Positions 40,003 to 47,987 of a stretch of 64,000 bases of DNA are shown piece by piece. Numbering within the stretch: the stretch's first letter is position 1; each line of letters opens with the position of its first letter. Under the pieces are notes generated by a model. The model had not been told where the DNA came from. It did no database searches and was given only the letters and a program-made list of their open reading frames with translations. The position numbers were made by a program, and so were the translations under genes. The stretch is from JAUPKT01 sp964427855 (GTDB taxonomy: Bacteria; Desulfobacterota; Desulfomonilia; Desulfomonilales; Desulfomonilaceae), in contig CAYRVH010000002.1 in assembly GCA_964427855.1 (NCBI GenBank), positions 1 through 64,000 on the forward strand, given 5' to 3'.

Positions 40003-41811
40003 TCAGCCATTTACCATTTTTTCAATCATAGGGCGAGTCTCGAGTATCGCCGCCGACAGCGCGTCCATAGCTTGACTTCCAAAGGTTGCTGCCCATTCGT
40101 TTCTAAGGACAAGTACCGCCTGAACAGTCAGGGTCTTCACATCGTGCCCAAAGAACCAGCCCCTTTGAAGATGGGGATAGATCCGCGCCGGGATGGTCGA
40201 AAGATGATACACCGTGTTTCCGTGTGTGTCTCTGAACTCCGTAAACCGCTTGTCGTCAATGGGTATCAGGCGCAAACGATCCTTTTTCGAAGCGGCCTCC
40301 TCTGCTTTTTTCAAGAAATCGCTCTTTAAGCCGCCTACGAAAAGCATGAGTGAATTCGGTTCCTTTTCGACGCTTGCTAACGCTTCATAGTAATCGGCAT
40401 TTCTTGTTTTGATTCGAGCCAGGCCAGGATCCAATCTACAGAGAGATTGCCAGGTTTGGGCGGTACCAGATTCTTTGGGGCCCACGTACACTACATGTTT
40501 CCCAGGATTCAGGTCCTGCAACGAATTGACGCCCCCGTCTCGATGAGCTAGGAGCTGAACATACTCCAGAAAAAGCGTCGTTTGTTCTGTCACCAAATCC
40601 TGCCCGCTGCGGGAAGCGTCACGCATAGCCAATACGTCTGACTGAACAAGCGCCATATCTGCTTGAGCGGTGGTCAACAGCTTGAGATTTTCCAAAGAAC
40701 CCGAAGTAAGCATCGGCTTGACGGCGAGGGCTGAACAGTTTTTCTCGAAAAGCGTCAAATATTTTTCGTACCACCCGCCTTTTTGTCCACCAGCAAATCT
40801 GAGTACAGGCTTTTGTCCCTCTCTCTGACCGAAAGCGCCAGGCGCCAACGCGGCCTCCAAAGGCACGTCTGGCGGCAAGTATCCGGGATCCTTCGGGGTT
40901 CCTTCAAACCCCTTTATCTGCTTGTCCATCTCAGCGAGTTTTGACCGCAGTTCACTATTATCCTTGGCGAGAGTTTCCACCTCTTGTCGCCACTTTTGGA
41001 ACGCTGGATCATCAGAGTAATTGTAGGCGGCCTTCGCAACATTTCGATTGGTTATGTGATCGAGCATCCAGAAAAGGAAAATTGTATTGAATATGCCAAA
41101 GCTTGGGGAGGTGTTGAACACATGAGGAGGCGGTTGATAGTTTTGACTCCTATAATAGGAGTCTCTCTTGTTGGCAATGTTGCCGTAGTCGAAACCTGAC
41201 TGCGTCCGCGCCCGATCCGCCAATGGCCCAGAAAATGTTCCGTCCTGGTAAGGCGGTTTGGAAAAGCCAGAGCTATCAGCCTTGTACTTTTCTAAAGACT
41301 GCTGAGCGGCCTTTTTCTGAGCTCCCTGGATGGTTTCTTTGTCAAACCTGGAGCCTCCTTGAAAAGACTGAGAACCAGGTGGGGTTGCACCGGGTTTCGC
41401 GTATCCTCCGGAGCTGTTTGGTAACGACGCGGGAGACTGCCGCCCAGGGGTGGATTCAGATGACGCGCCAGGCTTCGTGTACCCGCTGGACGTGGGTTTA
41501 GAATAGCCTGTCGAGCTAGTCCCCTGGCTGGGCGCTGATCTCGGAGTCGTTGCAGATGAAGGTGAAGTGGGCTTTGAATAGCCCGAGTCCTTCGCACCAG
41601 AGCCGAAAAAACCGCCGCCGTTTCGCGTCCACGTTTCATGGGTCCTTGATGACCAAGAGTGACCGGAGCTGGATGAACGTGAAAAGGAAGAGCTAGACCG
41701 AAAACCACCCCTGGGACCGGCCTCCACAAACACGAGAAAAGGCTCCAGAATCAATAAAAGACATAGAAGAATAGACAGGCGTAACAACCATACCGTGGAT
41801 CTTGTCCGCAT
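40003..41811 (-). CDS. Exported Ser-rich protein with TAXI-type solute-binding domain
   Basis: A 602-residue exported protein. A signal/anchor segment (residues 10-30) precedes about 200 residues of Ser/Gly/Pro low complexity, in which a G(Y/F)xKP unit recurs five times (GYSKP, GYSKP, GYTKP, GYAKP, GFSKP). A second hydrophobic stretch (FGIFNTIFLFWML, about 238-250) and a coiled segment (275-300) follow. Residues 337-590 resemble TAXI periplasmic binding proteins of TRAP transporters: FAGGQKGGWYEKYL, TSGSLENLKLL and ADMALVQSDVLAM. No TRAP permease is nearby, so it may be a sensor or receptor rather than a transporter part. It heads the group with the YjfK- and PspA-like genes. Confidence 0.78.
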   Translation of the reverse strand: MRTRSTVWLLRLSILLCLLLILEPFLVFVEAGPRGGFRSSSSFSRSSSSGHSWSSRTHETWTRNGGGFFGSGAKDSGYSKPTSPSSATTPRSAPSQGTSSTGYSKPTSSGYTKPGASSESTPGRQSPASLPNSSGGYAKPGATPPGSQSFQGGSRFDKETIQGAQKKAAQQSLEKYKADSSGFSKPPYQDGTFSGPLADRARTQSGFDYGNIANKRDSYYRSQNYQPPPHVFNTSPSFGIFNTIFLFWMLDHITNRNVAKAAYNYSDDPAFQKWRQEVETLAKDNSELRSKLAEMDKQIKGFEGTPKDPGYLPPDVPLEAALAPGAFGQREGQKPVLRFAGGQKGGWYEKYLTLFEKNCSALAVKPMLTSGSLENLKLLTTAQADMALVQSDVLAMRDASRSGQDLVTEQTTLFLEYVQLLAHRDGGVNSLQDLNPGKHVVYVGPKESGTAQTWQSLCRLDPGLARIKTRNADYYEALASVEKEPNSLMLFVGGLKSDFLKKAEEAASKKDRLRLIPIDDKRFTEFRDTHGNTVYHLSTIPARIYPHLQRGWFFGHDVKTLTVQAVLVLRNEWAATFGSQAMDALSAAILETRPMIEKMVNG

Positions 41812-42040
41812 CTACACCGACCTCCTCACCGTCCGGACGCGCCGCCACATCTCTGCCGGAGCAATACTACTGGGGCCTGACGGAGTTCTGCGACAGCGTC
41901 CCCTTTCTCCCCCGGTCATCATCTACATAAAAGAAAGTCTTTAATCAAGCTGAGCCTGCGGGGATAGAACTCGTGCGAAGAGATTCCCCGCTTTGCTGCG
42001 AACGAAATGGCATGTCCCGTCGTGAATGGCCATGACGCGC

Positions 42041-42898
42041 TCATGCACCCGCTGGGGCTCCCTCCAACAAAAATGGCGCCATCTCTTTTCTCAATTTTGC
42101 GAGGGCTCTCGCTTCTAACTGCCTGATACGCTCACGACTCGTCCCAAAATGATCTCCGATGCGTTGCAATGTCCACGGCTCGTCTTCCATGAATCGCTTC
42201 GTAATGATAAAACGTTCACGACTGTCCAACTTTCTCAATGCTTTCTTTGTGGCGGTTTCTAAGTTGGCCATCTCTTCCATTTCTATAAGCGTCGTCTCTT
42301 GATTCGGAGAAGAGTCTTCCAGCAGCTCCAGAGCCGTTGCGTCGCGGTCATCGCCCAAACTTTCGTTTAAGGAACGTTCCCGAGCCTTAACGCGAGCTTC
42401 TACCTCAATGACTTCGTCTTCTTTCACGTTGAGCTCTTCCGCCAGGTCGCTTATTCGTGCGTCTCGCTCTGATTCGTCGAGATGCTCTCCAATGTCCCCG
42501 ATCCTGAAGAAGAGTTTTCTTTGAGCCTGTGTCGTACCGAGCTTTACGAGACTCCACGATTTTAATATGAAGTTCTTGATATAAGCTTTTATCCACCATA
42601 TTGCGAAGGAGACAAGTCTGTAGCCCTTGTAAGGGTCAAACCTCTTTACCGCCTTCATGAGGCCTATGGCCCCTTCCTGGATTAGGTCTTGCACTGGAAG
42701 CATGTAATGCCGATATTGGAACGCAACTTTCACTACGAAAGGCAAATGCGACACCACGAGTTCGTGAGCCGCTTCTATGTCTCCCTGCTCTCTATAACGA
42801 ACCGCGAGCTCGAACTCTCGCTCCGCGGACAAAGGCTTGATTTCCCTGACTTGGGCGAGAAATGACTCCAGATTGTTTGAAAGTACCGGGTAGTTCAT
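42041..42898 (-). CDS. rpoH: RNA polymerase sigma-32-type factor (RpoH)
   Basis: The 285 residues show the sigma-70 layout without region 1.1. Region 2 includes LVVSHLPFVVKVAFQYRHY, PVQDLIQEGAIGLMKAVKRFDP and GYRLVSFAIWWIKAYIKNFI. The RpoH box-like QAQRKLFFRIG follows. Region 4 carries the helix-turn-helix in DHFGTSRERIRQLEARALAKLR. It would direct polymerase to heat-shock promoters; lon in this same window is a classical target in other bacteria. The start MNYPVL follows AAAGGGGGC; the 13-residue longer frame lacks a site. Confidence 0.92.
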   Translation of the reverse strand: MNYPVLSNNLESFLAQVREIKPLSAEREFELAVRYREQGDIEAAHELVVSHLPFVVKVAFQYRHYMLPVQDLIQEGAIGLMKAVKRFDPYKGYRLVSFAIWWIKAYIKNFILKSWSLVKLGTTQAQRKLFFRIGDIGEHLDESERDARISDLAEELNVKEDEVIEVEARVKARERSLNESLGDDRDATALELLEDSSPNQETTLIEMEEMANLETATKKALRKLDSRERFIITKRFMEDEPWTLQRIGDHFGTSRERIRQLEARALAKLRKEMAPFLLEGAPAGA

Positions 42899-43170
42899 CG
42901 CTTGCCCCCTTTCTTTGAACGTTTTCAATGACGTCATACCTTTTTGAGGCCAATGCGGCGCGTGACCTCTGCCGATACATCTAGTAACCGTTAATCACGG
43001 AATTTGGCTCTGCCAAGCCGGCGACCTTTGTTTTTATTCTTTTGTCAACCAACAAACAAAAAAGTTCGCGCCTTTCTCCACTGTCTTGCAATTCTTTAAC
43101 GGTTCTTGTACCTCATACACGACTCACCCAAGATCACACAAAATGTGACAAGAGCTCACTGGAGCACGAG

Positions 43171-44160
43171 ATGAAAACGGAGAAATCACACTATTTGGCA
43201 GCCATATCAGAAGCAGAGGAAAAAGTGTTGGCAGGCGGGTCGATCACGGTCCAAGAGGCTGAACATCTCTTGAATGCGCCTGATGAATACCTCATGCATC
43301 TTGCCGCAGCAGCCGACAGGATCAGAATCCATTACAAGGGCTATTCTTTCGATGCATGCAGCCTCATTAATGCTAAGTCCGGCCGCTGTTCTGAGGACTG
43401 CGCCTTTTGTGCACAGTCCGCCAGACATAGAACGGATTGCGATGTGTATCCCCTCAAGTCAGAGGAAGACATTCTGAAAGCGGCGGAACATGCGGTGGAA
43501 ACTGGGGCTGGAAGATTTTGCACTGTCACGAGCGGTCCGGCTTTATCTGACGGTGAATTTGAAAGTCTCCTTCGGACCTTGGCCAGGGTGAGGCGTGAGG
43601 TTGACATTGCCCTCGACGCGTCGTTGGGTTTTTTAAACGCTCGCCGTGCGCAAGAACTGCACAGTGTAGGAGTCTCTCGTTATAATCACAACTTGGAAAC
43701 GTGTCGAGATTATTTCCCTCATATCTGTACGACGCACTCCTTTGACGATAGAGTTACAACCGTACGCACGGTAATAAGCCACGGTATGTCGATATGTTGC
43801 GGTGGAATTATTGGCTTAGGAGAGACGCCTCTCCAACGAGCGATTCTTGCCTTCACGCTTCGAGACCTGGGGGTGGACTGCGTTCCCATTAATATTCTCA
43901 ATGCGAGACCCGGTACGAGGCTCGCCAACAGTGTCACCCCCGTGCCGATGGAGATTGTGCGAACCGTCGCGATCTTTCGCTTTATCCTTCCCAAGGCGAC
44001 CATTAAAATCGCCGGCGGTCGAGAAGCGAATTTGAGGGACTTCCAGGGTATGGCGCTCCGCAGCGGCGCCAACGGTATGATAATAGGCGGCTACCTTACC
44101 ACCACTGGCAGGAACGTCGCCGACGACATACGGATGATCCAAGAGGCAGGCTTTCAATGA
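43171..44160 (+). CDS. bioB: Biotin synthase
   Basis: A 329-residue radical SAM enzyme that inserts sulfur into dethiobiotin. SEDCAFCAQSARH holds the cluster Cys of the CxxxCxxC motif (with the preceding GRC). LDASLGFL, SRYNHNLETCRDYFPHI, CCGGIIGLGETPLQR, VPINILNARPGT and IKIAGGREANLRD are BioB signatures; they supply the Cys and Arg ligands of the second iron-sulfur cluster. The start MKTEKS follows GGAG by five bases; the 43-residue longer frame is low complexity and unlikely. No other bio genes are adjacent. I found no clear BirA operator upstream. Confidence 0.94.
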   Translation: MKTEKSHYLAAISEAEEKVLAGGSITVQEAEHLLNAPDEYLMHLAAAADRIRIHYKGYSFDACSLINAKSGRCSEDCAFCAQSARHRTDCDVYPLKSEEDILKAAEHAVETGAGRFCTVTSGPALSDGEFESLLRTLARVRREVDIALDASLGFLNARRAQELHSVGVSRYNHNLETCRDYFPHICTTHSFDDRVTTVRTVISHGMSICCGGIIGLGETPLQRAILAFTLRDLGVDCVPINILNARPGTRLANSVTPVPMEIVRTVAIFRFILPKATIKIAGGREANLRDFQGMALRSGANGMIIGGYLTTTGRNVADDIRMIQEAGFQ

Positions 44161-44258
44161 TGAGATGGTTCAGCCCCCTCATGCCCCTTTGACGTTTTTT
44201 TCTGACGTGAGTTATTGGGTATAAGACTGACCGCAATACAGTCATACGCAACCCGGCC

Positions 44259-44528
44259 GCTTGAATATGCCACAGAATCCCTACACAAAACTCGCCCTAC
44301 AAGGGCGTTGGCCAAAAGGGATATCACGCGGGGGTCATAATTCGCCTGATTTTCCGGAACCACGTGCATGGCGACCAACGACACCGGTTTCCCGTCCGGC
44401 GCGCCGTAATCGATTCCGGTTGGACTCCGACCCAATACACAAATGAGTTGCGCCTCGTCGCGGACTCGTGCATGTGGACATACCCAGCCTTTGCAAACCT
44501 CGGTGTTGTTCGCTTGTTCCCTTTTCAT
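44259..44528 (-). pseudogene. Remnant of a PTS EIIA (PtsN-like) domain gene
   Basis: Residues read from 44528 downwards (MKREQANNTEVCKGWVCPHA, then RVRDEAQLICVLGRSPTGID) match the core of a PTS IIA type-2 domain: the active-site PHAR, then LGRSPTGIDYGAPDGKPVSLV, then VPENQ and a helix (VISLLANAL). The expected N-terminal 40-60 residues are missing in this frame. A plausible continuation (GFLWHIIEAF) appears upstream in another minus frame, suggesting a frameshift near 44530-44550, and the C-terminus decays. There is no ribosome-binding site. The gap 44161-44737 therefore holds a broken gene rather than nothing. It could instead be a functional short protein, but that is less likely. Confidence 0.55.
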
Positions 44529-44675
44529 GCCCAGCTCAACCGATGTCGGCGCCCGGCGATGTCTTGGGAAAGGCTTCAATGATATGCCAGAGAAAGCCCA
44601 GCGAGTGCTCTTTCCCACTTTTAGTAACTTTAAGAAGCCACTTTAACTTACTTCTTCTGGGGAAGGTGTTTTATC

Positions 44676-44704
44676 TTGCTTCATTCGTTCATCAATTCTA
44701 AAAT
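44676..44704 (+). promoter_or_regulatory. Promoter of the partner-switching operon
   Basis: TTGCTT (44676-44681) and TAAAAT (44699-44704) are separated by 17 bases, about 34 bases before the ATG of the response-regulator phosphatase gene. Confidence 0.45.
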
Positions 44705-44737
44705 AAAGGCCAAAGCTAGGGACCCCTTGAACGCCGC

Positions 44738-45874
44738 ATGAGTACTTCGAGAATACTTGTCGTAGAAGACCACCCTGCGAGCCTACGCATGCTTTCCAAG
44801 ATGCTCGCAAGGCAGTACAATGTCATTCCTGCAAGCTCCGGAGATGAGGCCATTTCCCGAGCGAAACAGGATAACCCCGATCTCGTTCTCCTCGACATAG
44901 AAATGCCTGGTCTGGACGGCTTCCAGACCTTCGATATCCTTAAGAAAGAGGTACTCCCGCCAGCCGTTCCGGTCATCTTCCTCACCGCACGCGAGGACTC
45001 ACAGAGTCGGGAAAAAGGGCTGGAAGCCGGCGCGGTGGACTACATAACCAAACCCTACGACAGCCAAGAGTTGGCCATAAAGGTGAAGAACCATCTCGCG
45101 CTCTATGAAGCCCGCAAAGAGATTGAGAAACGAAACCGAATCATGGCTCGAGAGATGGAGATGGCGTCTCAACTGCAAAACTCCCTCTTGCCTCAGGAAT
45201 TCCCCAGGTGCGACCGAGTCGATTTTCACGTGGTCTATCTGCCGGTTTCCAAGGCAGGGGGCGATTTCTATGACGCAGTGGAGCTGCCGGACGGGTACCT
45301 CGGTTTTGCCCAGGTGGATGTGTCGGGACATGGAGTTTCAGCTGCAATGATTGGGGCAATGTTCAAAATGGCATTCCAATCGTTTGCCAGGGCAACCCTT
45401 TCGCCGGCGAGGCTCATTGCAGAGTTAAATGATTCTCTTGTCGGCATTCTCCCAGACGCCGATTTTCTCACGGTCTTTTACGGCGTACTCCACAAAAGTG
45501 GTCTTGAACTGGTATTCACCAATGCAGGCCATCCGCGACCATTGGTCTATCGCAAACAAAATAAATCGCTTGAGGAGCTTGACGTAGGGGGGCCCCTCCT
45601 GGGGGCTTTCCCGGGGATGTATTATGAGGAGGGGACTGTTCTCTTGAAATCAGGAGACAGATTGCTTGTGTTTACTGATGGCGTCACAGAAGCCGCAAAA
45701 AGCTCAGATAAGAATGCATTTTACGGGGAGGATAGATTGAGGAAGGTCTTTGTCGAAAGCTGCGAGATCGAGCCTGAGCGGGCCCTCCCCTACATCATGA
45801 GAGACCTCGAGAATTTCAGGGAGGATACCACGTTTGACGACGACGTCACCATGATTCTTGCGGTCGTGAAGTAG
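44738..45874 (+). CDS. Response regulator with PP2C-type phosphatase (RsbU-like)
   Basis: The 378 residues form two domains. The receiver (1-122) has LVVEDHP, phospho-acceptor Asp53 in LLDIEMPG and Lys105 in ITKPYD. A coiled linker (124-152) leads to a SpoIIE/RsbU-type PP2C phosphatase with KAGGDFYDA (metal Asp176), VDVSGHGVSAAM, NAGHPRP, FTDGVTEA and DDDVTMI. Phosphorylation of the receiver by an unlinked kinase should switch on dephosphorylation of the STAS protein encoded next. It starts a three-gene group in the order of a classic partner-switching module. Confidence 0.92.
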   Translation: MSTSRILVVEDHPASLRMLSKMLARQYNVIPASSGDEAISRAKQDNPDLVLLDIEMPGLDGFQTFDILKKEVLPPAVPVIFLTAREDSQSREKGLEAGAVDYITKPYDSQELAIKVKNHLALYEARKEIEKRNRIMAREMEMASQLQNSLLPQEFPRCDRVDFHVVYLPVSKAGGDFYDAVELPDGYLGFAQVDVSGHGVSAAMIGAMFKMAFQSFARATLSPARLIAELNDSLVGILPDADFLTVFYGVLHKSGLELVFTNAGHPRPLVYRKQNKSLEELDVGGPLLGAFPGMYYEEGTVLLKSGDRLLVFTDGVTEAAKSSDKNAFYGEDRLRKVFVESCEIEPERALPYIMRDLENFREDTTFDDDVTMILAVVK

Positions 45875-46009
45875 AAGCCATTCGCCTTGTTCGTCCCGTG
45901 AAGGGGCTGTCATTGAACGCAAGGAGATTTGCCGAGAAACATACAAAAGAAGACCGTTTCACGAATAGTCTGGACTCACCCACATGCGCGCCAGGAAGGA
46001 GACATGTTT

Positions 46010-46342
46010 ATGCAAGTACAAGCGAAAAACGGAGTTACCGTTATATCCATGGACGAGAGATTTGACGCCACAGTGGCCCAAAAACTTAAGGACACGGTAA
46101 AAAGCCTTGCTGAGCGAGCACAGACAAAGCTCGTCATTGATCTCTCGCAAACGAGATTCATCGACAGCTCAGGATGCGGCGCCCTCGTTGCCTCGCTGCG
46201 GGTCCTCATGAAAAACAAAGGCGATATGAAAATAGCTGGCCCATCGGCCCAGGCCAGATCGCTCTTTCAATTGACGCGGCTAAATCGCGTCTTCGAGATT
46301 TATGACTCGCTGCCGGAAGCGTTGAAATCTTTTTCGTCATAG
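46010..46342 (+). CDS. STAS-domain anti-sigma factor antagonist (SpoIIAA/RsbV-like)
   Basis: A 110-residue single STAS domain. VTVISMDERFD starts the sheet, and LVIDLSQTRFIDSSGCGAL holds the phosphorylatable Ser54, aligned with SpoIIAA Ser58. Dephosphorylated protein would bind the HATPase kinase and free its target. Two in-frame ATG codons are six bases apart; the second is chosen because AAGGAG then lies at normal spacing. The partner phosphatase and kinase are encoded on either side. Confidence 0.9.
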   Translation: MQVQAKNGVTVISMDERFDATVAQKLKDTVKSLAERAQTKLVIDLSQTRFIDSSGCGALVASLRVLMKNKGDMKIAGPSAQARSLFQLTRLNRVFEIYDSLPEALKSFSS

Positions 46343-46408
46343 GGGGAGCGTGTGCCTCGTCTGACATGCGTGTGCCCCCTCCAATAATTTCTGACGAGGA
46401 ATAAGTTC

Positions 46409-46861
46409 ATGAGGTCAAACTTCTCGTTAAAAATTGAGGTGCCGGCCAAGATATTCATGCTCCGGCCGCTGGGTTTTTTTGTTCGATCCCTCATTGAGCA
46501 GTTAGCGGACAATTGCGACGCCACCGAGATGATCGATAGGGTGGAGCTGGCTTTCAGCGAGGCATTCACCAATATCTGTCGCCACGCCTATGGCGTCACG
46601 CGTGAGGGCCCTGCGATCATTGAAATAAACGCGAGCGGTGATGAACTTATCTTTGTCTTTACAGACTTTGGTCAAGGATTCAACCCAGAAAATGTGGCGC
46701 CACCAAATTTAGACGAACCACGCGAGGGGGGACTGGGGTTATGGCTCATGAAACAGGTCATGGACGAATTTAATTATCAGTCCCAGCCTGACGGAAGAAA
46801 TGTCCTCACCCTCAAGAAAAATATGATTAAATCAGGCGCCGCGTCTGCCAAAACAACCTAA
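46409..46861 (+). CDS. Serine kinase/anti-sigma HATPase (RsbW/SpoIIAB-like)
   Basis: The 150 residues contain a GHKL ATPase fold. The N-box is ELAFSEAFTNICRHAY, G1 is FTDFGQGF and G2 is REGGLGLWLMKQ. Proteins of this type phosphorylate the STAS antagonist or hold a sigma factor or other output. No sigma-B-like gene is adjacent; the output could be the sigma-32-type factor 3.5 kb away or a non-transcriptional target, and neither is shown. The ATG follows GAGGAAT. The stop overlaps the stop of the convergent YkgJ-type gene by four bases. Confidence 0.88.
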   Translation: MRSNFSLKIEVPAKIFMLRPLGFFVRSLIEQLADNCDATEMIDRVELAFSEAFTNICRHAYGVTREGPAIIEINASGDELIFVFTDFGQGFNPENVAPPNLDEPREGGLGLWLMKQVMDEFNYQSQPDGRNVLTLKKNMIKSGAASAKTT

Positions 46862-47967
46862 CTGCTCCTGCACGATGGTTGCAGAATGAACTCGCGGTCA
46901 GAGGTTTCAACGAGCTCCAGCCCCCAAAGACAGAGAAAATCTTTCAATGGCCTCCCAAGAATCAAATCCAAAACCTCTTCTGCCATCGAAAATGTCTCCA
47001 TCACGAATTGACGCGCCATATGGTCATATCTCAGCAGCTCCAGTACGTCCTGGACGCTGTGACCCCGCGTTGCCTCAAGACGCTCCAAGGCGTGTGTCCA
47101 CTTCTCTAACGAACAACGCTCCTCGTGAGCGCTTATGACGTCCCAGAGAGGCTTTATCGGTCTAAAAATGGCTCCTCGGGTGATGTACTCCGCACGAACG
47201 CTCGTCATGCGCCCTGGGTTCCAACATTCCTGCAGCCGGCACTGCAAGGGTCTGTTCTCGTAGATGGAACAAAGACCGTCTAGACCCCGGTAAAACATGC
47301 AGCGGGTTGTTCCGCCGGCGCTGCGGATTTTGATAATTTCATGCGGGAGCGAGACCGCTTTGTCTTCAAATGAATTGAAGGCGATTTCACCTTTGCGGAT
47401 TGTGTAAAGGTGCTCCGGCCGGAGAATTTCCTGACGAAGAAGCCCCATGTCCTCCATCACAAGGGTAGGGGAGTCCTTCTTGCAACAGGTCCCACATTTC
47501 AAACAGTATGGTCTGGTCTGATAAGCTGCTGAAACGAGCGCTTGTCGCACTTTGTCCCACACACGTCGTTCGGAATCTCCACTCTGTTCTGCGCGTGCAA
47601 TCTCCTGGAGCTCTGTCTTGACACGCTCGATTAAGTCCCTGGGGTCAATTCGAGCCCTCGTCTGCCATATCGCGGTTCTCGCTTCTTCGATAAGGGCGCT
47701 GGAGAAAAAGTCCCATTCTTGTCTATTTTTCTTGTCTATCAAATTGGTAATGCCTCGCGTTCCCAGGGTCCGCCCTGAATCAGACGCCGCCAAGATTAAC
47801 GGTCGCGCTGATTCAAATGTCATCTGCAGCGCGCTGAAGAGCGGGTAACTCCGCAAGTGAACGTGATATATTCCGTGCGCGGCCGCAGTACGGACCATGC
47901 TATTGTAGTTGACCATAGCCTGGTTCCATGCCAGGATCAAGACCGTCCTGGAAAAAAAGGCGCTCAT
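46858..47967 (-). CDS. YkgJ-family Cys-cluster protein
   Basis: A 369-residue protein with the YkgJ zinc- or iron-chelating motif. CLKCGTCCKKDSP (CxxCxxCC, about residues 157-164) is followed by CMFYRGLDGLCSIYENRPLQCR with three more Cys, then ECW. Its N-terminal 150 residues and C-terminal 100 residues are extra helical material compared with the roughly 100-residue minimal family. The role of the family is unclear; a metal-cofactor function is assumed. The given start lies only 20 bases from the divergent hisD-like start and has no good ribosome-binding site. An in-frame ATG (MVNYNS) 17 codons in is an alternative. Confidence 0.72.
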   Translation of the reverse strand: MSAFFSRTVLILAWNQAMVNYNSMVRTAAAHGIYHVHLRSYPLFSALQMTFESARPLILAASDSGRTLGTRGITNLIDKKNRQEWDFFSSALIEEARTAIWQTRARIDPRDLIERVKTELQEIARAEQSGDSERRVWDKVRQALVSAAYQTRPYCLKCGTCCKKDSPTLVMEDMGLLRQEILRPEHLYTIRKGEIAFNSFEDKAVSLPHEIIKIRSAGGTTRCMFYRGLDGLCSIYENRPLQCRLQECWNPGRMTSVRAEYITRGAIFRPIKPLWDVISAHEERCSLEKWTHALERLEATRGHSVQDVLELLRYDHMARQFVMETFSMAEEVLDLILGRPLKDFLCLWGLELVETSDREFILQPSCRSS

Positions 47968-47987
47968 CTTGCTGCGTGAGGTGAAAA

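Noticed and set aside
43048..43170. BirA operator before bioB
   Set aside because: Only fragments of a TTAAC/GGTT-type dyad are visible; spacing and symmetry do not fit.
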